Source: Candidatus Puniceispirillum sp.
GTDB lineage: Bacteria > Pseudomonadota > Alphaproteobacteria > Puniceispirillales > Puniceispirillaceae
Reading direction: 5' to 3'
DNA: 33,788 nucleotides
Assembly (NCBI GenBank): GCA_017859295.1
Contig: JAFMNI010000001.1
Span: forward strand, 33,848 to 67,635
Positions 7,799-16,462 of this stretch are shown piece after piece. The stretch's first letter is position 1. The number at the start of each line of letters is the position of its first letter. The position numbers and the translations under genes were made by a program. The notes beneath the pieces are model-generated. The model searched no databases. It had not been told where the DNA came from and was given only the letters and a program-made list of their open reading frames with translations.

Positions 7799-8605
7799 TT
7801 GGCCAAATCACGAAAAACAAAGCAAGATAACGGCGCGACCATTGATGTGGCTGATCAAAAACAGCGTGCCGATGCATTGTTGTTGACGCGTGGGCTTGCG
7901 CGTTCGCGTGATCGGGCGCGTGACCTGATTGCCGAAGGTGCGGTTTTGGCGACTGGTGAGATCGTGCGTAAAGCCTCGAAAATGCTGGCAATTGATTGTG
8001 ACATTACGGTGACGTCGGCTGGTAATCCGTGGGTCAGCCGCGCTGGCATGAAATTGGCTGGTGGGCTGGCCGAATTTCCGATGATTGAAGTGGCTGGCCG
8101 TTACGCGATTGATATTGGCGCCAGCACGGGTGGTTTTACCGAAGTGTTATTGGCGCATGATGCCGCGCATGTTGTTGCCATTGATGTTGGCAATGGGCAA
8201 TTGGCAGACCATTTGGCAACCGACCCGCGGGTGACGGTGATGGATGCCACCAATGCCCGCTATCTAAAGCTGGATATGCTTTCTGAGGCGCCGCAGCTTG
8301 TGGTTTGTGATGCGTCGTTTATTTCACTGAAAAAAGTGCTTGTGCCAGCGTTGGAAATGGCCGCTGTCGGTGCTGGTCTTTTGGCTTTGATCAAACCGCA
8401 ATTTGAGGTAGGCAAAGGGCTTGTTGGCAAAGGCGGCATTGTTCGCGACCGCCATCTGCATGAAATGGTGATTGCCGATATTGAAAGCTGGCTGGTCACT
8501 GAAATGGGATGGCAGCATCTTGGTACCGCCGCGTCACCAATTGACGGGCCCGATGGAAACCGCGAATTTCTGCTTGCTGGCAAAAAGCCTGCCAAGGCAG
8601 GCTAG
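7799..8605 (+). CDS. tlyA: TlyA-family rRNA 2'-O-methyltransferase
   Basis: This 268-residue protein has an N-terminal S4 RNA-binding domain (about residues 22-80) and a FtsJ-like Rossmann methyltransferase domain with the SAM-binding motif DIGASTGGFTEVLL at 105-118. TlyA proteins methylate ribose in 16S/23S rRNA; the 'hemolysin' name often attached to them is historical. No in-frame ATG is suitable, and the start is taken as TTG at 7799 with AGGA at 7786-7789 spaced nine bases away. The 3' end of the coding region contains the hairpin that terminates the convergent aroC transcript. Confidence 0.93.
   Translation: MAKSRKTKQDNGATIDVADQKQRADALLLTRGLARSRDRARDLIAEGAVLATGEIVRKASKMLAIDCDITVTSAGNPWVSRAGMKLAGGLAEFPMIEVAGRYAIDIGASTGGFTEVLLAHDAAHVVAIDVGNGQLADHLATDPRVTVMDATNARYLKLDMLSEAPQLVVCDASFISLKKVLVPALEMAAVGAGLLALIKPQFEVGKGLVGKGGIVRDRHLHEMVIADIESWLVTEMGWQHLGTAASPIDGPDGNREFLLAGKKPAKAG
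8582..8603 (-). terminator. intrinsic terminator for fabI–aroC, inside the tlyA 3' end
   Basis: A perfect inverted repeat, AGCCTGCC-AA-GGCAGGCT (8586-8603), is followed on the minus strand by TTTTT (complement of AAAAA at 8582-8586). It is 12 bases beyond the aroC stop. On the plus strand there is no T-tract, so it should stop only minus-strand transcription. It is fully contained in the last codons of tlyA. Confidence 0.8.
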
Positions 8606-8614
8606 CCTATCTGT

Positions 8615-9715
8615 TTACGACAGATCAAACCCACATTGGGCTTTGTGCCGCATTAATAGATCGGCAAGCACCAAAGACATCATCGCTTCGGCGACCGGAA
8701 CGCCGCGAATGCCAACACAAGGGTCATGCCGCCCTTTGGTGACAACATCGACATTTTGATTGTCACGGTCGATTGATTGGCGCGGGGTCAAGATTGATGA
8801 TGTTGGCTTGATCGCAACGCGAACGACAATTTGCTGGCCGGTTGAAATGCCACCAAGAACACCACCCGCCTGATTACTAAGGAAGGTTGGGGTTTCAAGG
8901 CTGTTGCCAGCCCGCATTTCGTCACTAGCAAGACTGCCGTCAATGCCGGAAAGTGCAAAGCCACCGCCAATTTCAACGCCTTTGGCAGCGTTGATGCTCA
9001 TCATGGCCGCGGCAAGTTCACCGTCAAGCTTGCCAAAGATCGGCTGGCCAAGACCCACCGGAATACCATCGGCAATGATTTCGAGAATGGCACCTGCTGA
9101 TGATCCGGCTTTGCGCACCCCATCAAGATAGCTTTCCCATTGTTTTGCCATCGCTGCATCTGGACAGAAAAACGGGTTATTATGACGTTCGTCCCAATCC
9201 ATATTTGTGCGGTCAATGGCATGCGGCCCGATTTGCACAACGGCACCGCGGATTTGATAATCGCTGCCAAGAACCTTTTTCAAAAACATGTCGGCAATTG
9301 CACCAGCGGCAACCCGAACAGCGGTTTCGCGTGCCGATGACCGGCCACCACCGCGATAATCACGATGGCCATATTTCATCTGATAGGTGTAATCGGCATG
9401 GCCTGGACGGAATTGATTGGCAATCTCGCCATAATCTTTTGACCGTTGATCTTTATTGCGGATCAACAGGCCAATTGGCGTGCCGGTGGTTTTGCCCTCG
9501 AAAATGCCCGACAGGATTTCCACCTGATCATCTTCTTGCCGCTGGGTCACAAATTTGCTTGTTCCCGGGCGACGGCGATCAAGATACGGCTGGATCAAAG
9601 CTTCGCTAAGCGGCAGATTTGGCGGAACGCCATCAACAACACAGCCAATCGCCGACCCATGGCTTTCGCCAAAGCTCGTTACATTGAATAGGGTGCCAAA
9701 ACTATTATCTGCCAT
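8615..9715 (-). CDS. aroC: chorismate synthase
   Basis: This 366-residue enzyme converts 5-enolpyruvylshikimate 3-phosphate to chorismate, the last shikimate-pathway step, using reduced FMN. The N-terminal [20 protein letters not shown] and the central [21 protein letters not shown] are the two family signatures. The start is placed at 9715 rather than at an upstream in-frame codon at 9745 because the family begins with this sequence and the shorter form avoids overlapping fabI. Only one base separates this ATG from the fabI stop, so the two are almost certainly translated from one message. A Rho-independent terminator lies 12 bases downstream. Confidence 0.96.
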   Translation of the reverse strand: MADNSFGTLFNVTSFGESHGSAIGCVVDGVPPNLPLSEALIQPYLDRRRPGTSKFVTQRQEDDQVEILSGIFEGKTTGTPIGLLIRNKDQRSKDYGEIANQFRPGHADYTYQMKYGHRDYRGGGRSSARETAVRVAAGAIADMFLKKVLGSDYQIRGAVVQIGPHAIDRTNMDWDERHNNPFFCPDAAMAKQWESYLDGVRKAGSSAGAILEIIADGIPVGLGQPIFGKLDGELAAAMMSINAAKGVEIGGGFALSGIDGSLASDEMRAGNSLETPTFLSNQAGGVLGGISTGQQIVVRVAIKPTSSILTPRQSIDRDNQNVDVVTKGRHDPCVGIRGVPVAEAMMSLVLADLLMRHKAQCGFDLS

Positions 9716-9716
9716 G

Positions 9717-10538
9717 CTAGACAACTGAAATATCAGGCGCGTCAACGGCTTTCATGCCAACAACATGATAGCCACAATCGACATGATGGGTTTCGCCAGT
9801 CACGCCGGATGCCAGATCAGACAAAAGATACATGCCAGCCCCGCCAACATCGGCAAGCGTCACATTGCGCTTGAGCGGCGAGTTATACTGGTTCCATTTC
9901 AGAATATACCGAAAATCGCCAATGCCAGATGCGGCCAAGGTTTTCATGGGACCAGCTGACAGACCATTGACGCGGATATTGCGTCCGCCAAGATCAACGG
10001 CAAGATAACGGATTGAGGCTTCAAGGGCTGCTTTTGCAACCCCCATGACATTGTAATGTGGCATGACGCGCTCGGCACCATAATAGGTCAGGGTCAGCAT
10101 CGAGCCACCATCATTCATCATCGCGGCAGCGCGGCGCGCAACGTCGGTGAAGGAATAGACCGAAATATCCATCGTCCGCGCGAAATTATCGCGGCTTGTA
10201 TCGACATAGCCGCCTTTCAATTCTTCCTTGTCGGAATAGGCAATGGCGTGAAGCACAAAATCCAAACTGCCCCATTTTTCTTTCAGCACATCAAAAGTGG
10301 CATCCATGCTGGCCTCGTCGGTGACATCGCATGGTATGACAAGATCGCTGCCAACCGAGGCTGCAAGCGGCTCAACCCGCTTTTGCAAAGCCTCACCTTG
10401 AAAGGTAAACGCAAGCTCGGCGCCCTGTTCAGCAAGTTTGGCAGCAATGCCCCACGCGATTGACCGGTCATTGGCAACGCCCATGATAAGGCCTTTTTTG
10501 CCCGCCATGACGCCAGATGATGATGCTGTATTTGACAT
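9717..10538 (-). CDS. fabI: enoyl-[acyl-carrier-protein] reductase (NADH), FabI
   Basis: This 273-residue SDR-family enzyme catalyses the last reduction of each fatty-acid elongation cycle. The nucleotide-binding turn reads [17 protein letters not shown] (about residues 16-32). The catalytic residues align with E. coli FabI Tyr146, Tyr156 and Lys163 as Tyr152, Tyr162 and Lys169 in [18 protein letters not shown], so it should be of the classical triclosan-target type rather than FabV or FabL. It is the first gene of the fabI–aroC pair. Upstream, on the same strand, lie two inverted repeats (10598-10611 and 10629-10661) that may bear on its expression. Confidence 0.95.
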   Translation of the reverse strand: MSNTASSSGVMAGKKGLIMGVANDRSIAWGIAAKLAEQGAELAFTFQGEALQKRVEPLAASVGSDLVIPCDVTDEASMDATFDVLKEKWGSLDFVLHAIAYSDKEELKGGYVDTSRDNFARTMDISVYSFTDVARRAAAMMNDGGSMLTLTYYGAERVMPHYNVMGVAKAALEASIRYLAVDLGGRNIRVNGLSAGPMKTLAASGIGDFRYILKWNQYNSPLKRNVTLADVGGAGMYLLSDLASGVTGETHHVDCGYHVVGMKAVDAPDISVV

Positions 10539-10597
10539 GAATGACTGCCCTTTTCATCGAAAGATAGTTTTACACGATATTGTAATGGTCTGATGGC

Positions 10598-10611
10598 TGG
10601 AGTTTACTCCA
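10598..10611. promoter_or_regulatory. operator-like palindrome upstream of fabI
   Basis: TGGAGT-TT-ACTCCA is a perfect 6-bp-arm palindrome 60 bases upstream of the fabI start. The size and position suit a dimeric repressor site, but the sequence does not match the FadR or FabR consensus I know. No regulator can be assigned. Confidence 0.35.
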
Positions 10612-10628
10612 ACACAGGCCAAACATAC

Positions 10629-10661
10629 AAGTGATGCCGTGAAAATCACGGATCATCACTT
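10629..10661. repeat. long interrupted inverted repeat between the glycine-zipper gene and fabI
   Basis: Outer arms AAGTGATG (10629-10636) and CATCACTT (10654-10661) enclose inner arms CCGTGA (10637-10642) and TCACGG (10646-10651) with an AAA loop and a two-base bulge. The 14 paired positions make a stable hairpin on either strand. It lies 36 bases after the stop of the glycine-zipper gene, the position of a terminator, but is not followed by a T-tract on the minus strand. It could be a processing or attenuation hairpin, or an imperfect terminator. Confidence 0.5.
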
Positions 10662-10696
10662 GGATGGTCTAGATTGGGAAAGGGCGGCTATTGATC

Positions 10697-11272
10697 TTAA
10701 CGAAGCGAATAGCTGATCCGGCGAACCACTTCAACGCGTGAACCAACCGCCAAGGGGCTTTTGCTTTCAAGCTTGATGATTTTGCCGTCAAGTTCGATAT
10801 GGTTTCGATAACCGGTGATTTCGCTGACATTTTCTTCCAGCATCACGGTTGTTACGGTGCAGGATTCCTGCTGTTTATAGCCAACAATGCGACTGTTTTT
10901 CTGGTTTTTCGCATGTTCGCGGCCAAGAATGGCACCAGCAACAGTTCCGGCGGCGCCAGCCCCATCATTGTCGGAAAATTTATTACCGACCGCCGATCCG
11001 ATCAGGCCACCAATAATCATTGACCCAAGTTCGGAGTTGCCCTCGCTCTCGGCGTAAATCGGCACATCTTCGGTGCGGCAATTGCGCTGATCTGTTGGCG
11101 TTTTGCGAATATAGGTTGATGTTAGGGTGATGGTGTCTACCACTGTGCCAACAACCGTCTCAACGCGCGTTTCTGCGGCGGCGCTGCCAACCATCAGTGA
11201 TCCAGACATAATCACGGCGGCAACTGGGGCGACAAGGCGGCAAAGCGGCGTATTCACTGTCATTCGGGTCAT
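10697..11272 (-). CDS. secreted glycine-zipper 2TM (17-kDa-antigen-like) envelope protein
   Basis: This 191-residue protein has an N-terminal signal sequence (basic start, hydrophobic LVAPVAAVIMSGSLMVGSAAA, cleavage likely after AAA near residue 33). A glycine-zipper membrane motif follows at about residues 80-113 (GSMIIGGLIGSAVGNKF, then GAAGTVAGAILGRE). This is the domain of the Rickettsia 17-kDa surface antigen and SlyB-type proteins, generally associated with the outer membrane. No lipobox cysteine is seen at the cleavage region, so it is probably not a lipoprotein. The first ATG is preferred because AAAGGTG sits just before it, while the ATG three codons later has no such site. The function is not established. 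Confidence 0.8.
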   Translation of the reverse strand: MTRMTVNTPLCRLVAPVAAVIMSGSLMVGSAAAETRVETVVGTVVDTITLTSTYIRKTPTDQRNCRTEDVPIYAESEGNSELGSMIIGGLIGSAVGNKFSDNDGAGAAGTVAGAILGREHAKNQKNSRIVGYKQQESCTVTTVMLEENVSEITGYRNHIELDGKIIKLESKSPLAVGSRVEVVRRISYSLR

Positions 11273-11595
11273 GTTACACCTTTAGGTTTTGGTTTGTTAC
11301 ATTTGACATCTGCGGCGTTATCCGGCCACGCGGCGAAGCGATAAGCGCAAACAAATTTTTATCGTTAATCTTAGCATTGTTATCATCTGCGGTGAATATG
11401 GCAATTCTATGATATTTTGCATGATTTTTTAAATATTTTCGATCATGGGTAAAACCGGTAAATCGGCAAGAAACAGCACCGAAACTAAAATTTGTACCTT
11501 GGCCGCGTTGCACCAGATCATCCAAGACCCTACATTGAAATCAGCCCCTTTTGGGCATGCCTGATTATGGGCGATATCAATGGAGACAAATTCCT
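11273..11595. other. AT-rich divergent intergenic region
   Basis: This 323-base gap separates the glycine-zipper gene (minus) from pdxH (plus) and holds no believable gene. It is most AT-rich at about 11405-11455. On the minus strand TTGCCA (11404-11399) and AACAAT (11381-11376), 17 bases apart, make a weak candidate promoter for the glycine-zipper gene. No clear plus-strand promoter was found by eye. Confidence 0.5.
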
Positions 11596-12186
11596 ATGGA
11601 AATCATTGCCGGAACCGACCCTTTTGCCCTTTTTCAGATTTGGTTTGATGAGGCGGTAAAAACCGAAATCAATGATCCTGATGCGATTGCATTGGCATCG
11701 GTTGATGCCAGCGGCATGCCGTCGGTGCGGATGGTCTTGTTGCGGCGCTGGTCGCCTGATGGGTTTTTGTTTTTCACCAATTATGAAAGCCGAAAGTCGG
11801 ATGAATTGCTGGCCACGGGCAAAGCGGCTTTTTGCATGCATTGGAAAAGCCAGCGTCGTCAAGTGCGGGTTGTCGGCGATATCACTAAGGCATCAGCCGC
11901 GCAATCCGATGAATATTTTCACAGCCGTGGACGCGGAAGCCAGATCGGTGCTTGGGCATCAGCACAATCACGCCCGCTTGCCAGCCGCGCCGCGCTCGAA
12001 GCCGAGGTCAAAGCCGTTGAAACACAGTTTCCCGCCGCTGTTGAGCGCCCGCCGCATTGGGGTGGGTTCTGTTTAAAGCCGCAGGAAATCGAATTTTGGC
12101 ATGATGGTGAACACCGGCTGCATGACCGGTTCCGGTTCCTGTTACAGGCTGATGGTGGCTGGGATATTCAACGGCTGAATCCATAG
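11596..12186 (+). CDS. pdxH: pyridoxamine/pyridoxine 5'-phosphate oxidase
   Basis: This 196-residue FMN-dependent oxidase makes pyridoxal 5'-phosphate from PNP or PMP. Conserved stretches include SVRMVLLRRW, FFTNYESRKSDEL, the EYFHSRGRGSQIGAW-like segment (written DEYFHSRGRGSQIGAW) and the C-terminal IEFWHDGEHRLHDRF, all matching E. coli PdxH blocks. The ATG at 11596 is preferred because GGAGA at 11582-11586 is correctly spaced; in-frame ATG (11557) and TTG (11551) codons would lengthen the N-terminus to about 209-211 residues and cannot be excluded. It is close to fabI–aroC, as in several Alphaproteobacteria. Confidence 0.94.
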   Translation: MEIIAGTDPFALFQIWFDEAVKTEINDPDAIALASVDASGMPSVRMVLLRRWSPDGFLFFTNYESRKSDELLATGKAAFCMHWKSQRRQVRVVGDITKASAAQSDEYFHSRGRGSQIGAWASAQSRPLASRAALEAEVKAVETQFPAAVERPPHWGGFCLKPQEIEFWHDGEHRLHDRFRFLLQADGGWDIQRLNP

Positions 12187-12388
12187 ATCGGCGATCATAA
12201 TTCGGGCTTAGAATTGCCGTCAGATTTGCGTTTTTGTCTGTTTGCGGCATGCATCGCCCGATTTTGTCAAAATACAGTCGTTTGCTAGACGCTTTTTGCC
12301 AAATTTTCTTCGTAACATAACGCTGTCATGCGATATGCCCCTTACTGGTGATATCGCGGGTTAGCTTTATTTTTGCGGGAGACTTGGC

Positions 12389-14827
12389 ATGAAGTCGCAT
12401 GCGCGTGTTGTTGTAATTGGCGGTGGCGTCGTTGGTGTTAGCACTTTGTATCATCTGGCAAAGAAGGGCTGGAGTGATGTAGTACTTGTCGAGCGTAAGG
12501 AGCTAACCTCGGGTTCGACATGGCATGCGGCAGGTTTGTTGCCATTATTCAACATGTCCTATTCGGTTGGACAAATTCACAAATATTCAGTGAAATTTTA
12601 TCAAGAATTGCAAGAAGAGACCGGCATGGATGTCGGGTTCCGCAATGTGTCCAATATCCGGCTTGCCAGCAATCAAGACCGGATGGATGAGTTTCGGCAA
12701 TATGCCGGTGTTGCCAGCACGATTGGCGTGCAGGTTGATTTCCTAACACCTGAGCAGGTTCTGGATTATTGGCCAATGGCAAATATCGAAGGGCTTGTTG
12801 GTGCGATCCGTCACCCGCAAGATGGCTATATCCAGCCAGCCGATTTAACCCAAGCGCTGGCACGCGGTGCGCGTGACCGTGGCGCGGAAATTTATCGCAA
12901 TACTGCGGTGACGGCGATCACCCGCAGTGATGATGGTCTTTGGATTGTATCCACCGACAAGGGCGATATCACCTGTGAACATGTGGTCAGCGCAACCGGC
13001 AATTTTGCGCGGAAAACCGGCGAAATGGTTGGGCTGAATATTCCGGTCATTCCGGTCGAGCATCAATATATCGTAACCGAAGCGCATCCCGATATTCAGG
13101 CGCGTCACCGTGATGGCAAGCCCGAAATGGGCGTTCTTCGGGATTCCGAAGGACAATGGTATATGCGCGAAGAGGCCGGAGGTTTGATCCTTGGCCCTTA
13201 TGAAAAGGGCGCGCCGGTCTGTTATCTGGATGGACCAAGCGATGATTCCGAATATGAGTTATTCCAAGAAGATTTAGAACGGCTTGAGCCGCATATCGAG
13301 TCGGCGATGAACCGTGTTCCTGCCTTTGGCGAGTCTGGGGTAAAGCGGGTTTATAATGGTGCGATTGCCTATACGCCTGATGGCAACCCGATTGTTGGAC
13401 CGGCATGGGATCTGCCAAATTTCTGGCTGAATGAAGGCCATAGTTTCGGCATTACCGCGGCTGGCGGTGCCGGATGGCAGCTTGCTGAATGGATTGTAGA
13501 GGGCGAGCCAACAATTGATATGTTGGGGGTCGATCCCCGGCGTTATGGCAGCTATGCAACAAAATCCTATCTGAAGGTCAAAAACGAAGAAGCCTATGCC
13601 AATGTTTTTGTCACGCATTTCCCCGATGAAGAACGCACCGAAGCCCGCCCGCTTCGCACCGCGCCTTGTTATGATCGGTTAAAAGCGCTTGGTGCGGTTT
13701 TTGGACAGAAATTTGGTTGGGAACGAGCCAATTGGTTTGCCCCTGAGGGCGTGCCGCAAGAAGATCATTGGTCTTTCCGCCGGTCAAATTATTTTGCGCA
13801 TATCGGTAATGAGGTTCGTAACGTTACTGAAAATGCCGGATTGCTTGATATGTCTGCCTTTGCCAAAGCGCGGATTTCAGGGCCCGGTGCCGAAGCGTTC
13901 TTAGATCATCTTGTTGCCAATAAATTACCCAAGAAAGTGGGGCGGGTGGCATTATGCCATGCCTTGACCGAACGTGGCGGCGTGCATTCCGAATTCACAA
14001 TCCAGCGGGAAAGCGCAACGAGTTTTTATCTTGTTTCAGCAGGGGCGGGGCAACGCCTTGACCATGACTGGATCAAAAAACATATGCCGACTGATGGCTC
14101 GGTGCGGATGGACAATCTGACCAATTCAATTGGTGTTCTGGTTTTGGCAGGGCCAAAATCACGCGATATTCTTGGCAAAATCACCCGCGCCGATCTGTCG
14201 AATGCGGCCTTCCCTTGGCTGTCTGGACAGATGATTGATGTAAATTTGGCACCGGCAATGGCCATTCGGGTGAATTTTGTTGGCGAGCTTGGCTGGGAAT
14301 TGCATCACCCGATCGAATATCAAAACCATATTTTTGATGCGTTGATGGCGGCGGGTGCTGAATTTGGGCTAAAGCCATTTGGCATTCGGGCAATGGATGC
14401 AATGCGGCTGGAAAAATCATATCGTCTGGTTGGCACTGAACTATCAATCGAATATGCGGCATTGGAAAGTGGTTTGCACCGGTTTGTGCATCTGAATAAG
14501 GGCGATTTCAAAGGCCAGCGTCAATTGGCCGAATGGCAAGAACGCGGCTTTGCCAATGCCATGGTAACGCTTGAGGTGCATGACACAACCGATGCTGATG
14601 CCATTGGCGGCAATCCGATCATGACCGAAGATGGAACGGTGATTGGCCGCGCCACAAGCGGTGGTTATGGATTCCGGCTTGAAAAATCGCTGGCATTGGC
14701 AATGGTTCGTCCGGATTTGGCGACACCTGGCACCAAATTGATGATTGATATTCTGGATCAGCGATTGCCAGTGACCGTTCTTGAGGATTCGCCATTTGAT
14801 CCTGACAATGCCCGCCTTCGCGCCTAG
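12389..14827 (+). CDS. dimethylglycine-dehydrogenase-like FAD/GcvT flavoprotein
   Basis: This 812-residue protein has an N-terminal DAO-type FAD domain (dinucleotide motif VVVIGGGVVG, residues 7-16) and a C-terminal folate-binding GcvT aminomethyltransferase module (about 430-810). That is the architecture and length of mitochondrial dimethylglycine and sarcosine dehydrogenases. The motif GSTWHAAGL at 42-50 includes His46, equivalent to the histidine that covalently holds FAD in mammalian DMGDH; the SARDH version reads differently, so dimethylglycine is the more likely substrate. It would oxidise an N-methyl group and pass the C1 unit to tetrahydrofolate. GGGAG lies before the ATG. An MttB-family methyltransferase follows after 33 bases in the same operon. 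Related flavoproteins act on other N-methyl compounds, so the substrate is not certain. Confidence 0.85.
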   Translation: MKSHARVVVIGGGVVGVSTLYHLAKKGWSDVVLVERKELTSGSTWHAAGLLPLFNMSYSVGQIHKYSVKFYQELQEETGMDVGFRNVSNIRLASNQDRMDEFRQYAGVASTIGVQVDFLTPEQVLDYWPMANIEGLVGAIRHPQDGYIQPADLTQALARGARDRGAEIYRNTAVTAITRSDDGLWIVSTDKGDITCEHVVSATGNFARKTGEMVGLNIPVIPVEHQYIVTEAHPDIQARHRDGKPEMGVLRDSEGQWYMREEAGGLILGPYEKGAPVCYLDGPSDDSEYELFQEDLERLEPHIESAMNRVPAFGESGVKRVYNGAIAYTPDGNPIVGPAWDLPNFWLNEGHSFGITAAGGAGWQLAEWIVEGEPTIDMLGVDPRRYGSYATKSYLKVKNEEAYANVFVTHFPDEERTEARPLRTAPCYDRLKALGAVFGQKFGWERANWFAPEGVPQEDHWSFRRSNYFAHIGNEVRNVTENAGLLDMSAFAKARISGPGAEAFLDHLVANKLPKKVGRVALCHALTERGGVHSEFTIQRESATSFYLVSAGAGQRLDHDWIKKHMPTDGSVRMDNLTNSIGVLVLAGPKSRDILGKITRADLSNAAFPWLSGQMIDVNLAPAMAIRVNFVGELGWELHHPIEYQNHIFDALMAAGAEFGLKPFGIRAMDAMRLEKSYRLVGTELSIEYAALESGLHRFVHLNKGDFKGQRQLAEWQERGFANAMVTLEVHDTTDADAIGGNPIMTEDGTVIGRATSGGYGFRLEKSLALAMVRPDLATPGTKLMIDILDQRLPVTVLEDSPFDPDNARLRA

Positions 14828-14860
14828 CCGCCGAATTGACTGTTTATGAGGATTTGTTAA

Positions 14861-16414
14861 ATGACTGACACAAACACATCAGATCGCCGGAACCGCCGTG
14901 GTGGCGGACGCGATGCGCGCCGCAGCGCAAGGTCTTCAGGCAATCAGCAGGCCGCCGCACCGTTCATTGTTCGCAAGATAGCCCCGGTTGATATCCTAAG
15001 CGATGAAGGCGCCGAGATTATTGAAAATAATGCCGAAACGATTCTTGAGGAAATTGGCATTGATTTTCGTGATGATCCCGAAGCCTTAAGCATTTTGCGT
15101 GATGTTGGTTGCGATGTTCAAGGCGAGCGTGTGCATTTCCCGCGTGGTCTTGCCCGCCAGCTTTGTTCGACCGCGCCATCTGGCTATACCCAGCATGCCC
15201 GCAATGCCGAACGTTCAGTTGAAATTGGTGGGATGAATACGGTTTTTGCGCCGGTCTATGGCCCGCCCTTTGTGCGTGACCTTGATAATGAACGCCGCTA
15301 TGCGACGATGGAAGATTTTCACAATCTGGTAAAGCTGGCCTATATGCATCCGGGCCTGCATCATTCGGGCGGCACGATCTGCGAGCCAGTTGATTTGCCA
15401 GTGACCAAACGTCACCTCGAAATGGTCTATGCGCATCAGCGTTTTTCCGACAAGCCCTATATGGGGTCAGTGACCGCGCCAAGCCGTGCGCAAGACACAA
15501 TTGATATGTCGAAGATCCTGTTTGGCGATGAATTTGTTGCCAATAACACGGTGGTAACAAGCCTGATCAATGCCAATTCGCCAATGACATGGGATGACAC
15601 CATGCTTGGGGCATTGAAAGTCTATGCCCGCAACAATCAGGCAACGGTTATTTCGCCCTTTATCCTTGCCGGTGCGATGTCGCCAGTATCGGTTGCCGGT
15701 ACCTTGGCACAAACGCTTGCCGAAGCGATGAGCGGCATTGCCTTTGCGCAGGCGGTCAACCCGGGAGCGCCGGTTATTTTTGGCAGCTTTGCAAGTTCGA
15801 TGTCGATGCAGACAGGCGCGCCGACCTTTGGTACGCCCGAACCGGCAAAGGTGCTTTATGGCTGTGCCAAGCTGGCGCGTCGTTTAGGCGTGCCGTTCCG
15901 GTCAGGCGGATCATTGACCGGTTCCAAAACGGCTGATGCGCAGGCAGCTTATGAATCGACGCATACGATTTTGCCAACAATCATGGGTGGCACGAATTTT
16001 GTGCTTCATGCGGCGGGCTGGATGGAAGGCGGTTTGGTTGCCGATTACGCCAAATTGCTGCTTGATGCCGATCAATTGACAATGATGCCAAAACTGGTCA
16101 ATGGCATTGATCTGTCGGAAAATGGTCAGGCAATGGACGCGCTTCGCGAAACTGGGCCCGGTCAGCATTTTCTGGGGTCGGCGCATACGCAGGCCAATTT
16201 TGAAGATGCGTTTTGGCGGTCACAAATGGCCGATAACACAACATATGAGCAATGGTCATCTGAAGGCAGTGTTGAGAGCAGCGCCCGCGCGCGCAAACGC
16301 GCTGGTGAGATGCTGGCAGCCTATGAAGCGCCGGCAATTGATCCGGCGATTGACGAAGCCTTGCGTGCCTTTATCGACAAGCGCATGGAAGAATTGCCCG
16401 ATACTGATTATTAA
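14861..16414 (+). CDS. MttB-family (non-pyrrolysine) trimethylamine methyltransferase homologue
   Basis: This 517-residue protein belongs to the MttB superfamily of methylamine:corrinoid methyltransferases. There is no in-frame amber codon, so it is a non-pyrrolysine member. Characterised non-Pyl members include glycine betaine:corrinoid methyltransferase (MtgB), and most marine copies are unassigned. Family-like segments include NAETILEEIGIDFRDDPEA near residue 57 and the C-terminal QANFEDAFWRSQMADNTTYEQW region. The first 35 residues are unusual: an Arg/Gly-rich basic stretch (RRNRRGGGRDARRSARSS). GAGG at 14848-14851 supports this start, so the extension is probably real. Co-transcription with the DMGDH-like gene suggests a quaternary-amine substrate, but no corrinoid protein is present in the window. 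Confidence 0.85.
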   Translation: MTDTNTSDRRNRRGGGRDARRSARSSGNQQAAAPFIVRKIAPVDILSDEGAEIIENNAETILEEIGIDFRDDPEALSILRDVGCDVQGERVHFPRGLARQLCSTAPSGYTQHARNAERSVEIGGMNTVFAPVYGPPFVRDLDNERRYATMEDFHNLVKLAYMHPGLHHSGGTICEPVDLPVTKRHLEMVYAHQRFSDKPYMGSVTAPSRAQDTIDMSKILFGDEFVANNTVVTSLINANSPMTWDDTMLGALKVYARNNQATVISPFILAGAMSPVSVAGTLAQTLAEAMSGIAFAQAVNPGAPVIFGSFASSMSMQTGAPTFGTPEPAKVLYGCAKLARRLGVPFRSGGSLTGSKTADAQAAYESTHTILPTIMGGTNFVLHAAGWMEGGLVADYAKLLLDADQLTMMPKLVNGIDLSENGQAMDALRETGPGQHFLGSAHTQANFEDAFWRSQMADNTTYEQWSSEGSVESSARARKRAGEMLAAYEAPAIDPAIDEALRAFIDKRMEELPDTDY

Positions 16415-16462
16415 ACGCTTCTTGGTAAAATCTCATTATTGCGTTTTCTGGGGCGTTTTATG

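Noticed and set aside
7799-8605. Annotating TlyA as a hemolysin
   Set aside because: The S4 plus FtsJ-like methyltransferase architecture indicates rRNA modification; the hemolysin label is historical.
11274-11525. Open frame of 83 codons on the minus strand in the glycine-zipper/pdxH gap
   Set aside because: It has no recognisable domain, lies in an AT-rich divergent promoter region, and its composition looks random; treated as non-coding.
15018-15560. 180-codon open frame antisense to the MttB-family gene
   Set aside because: It is a shadow of a strongly supported gene; the peptide is His/Gln/Arg-rich and domain-less, typical of antisense frames.
14861-16414. Possibility that the MttB homologue is a pyrrolysine enzyme
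   Set aside because: The frame runs from start to stop without an in-frame amber codon at full family length, so no pyrrolysine is encoded.
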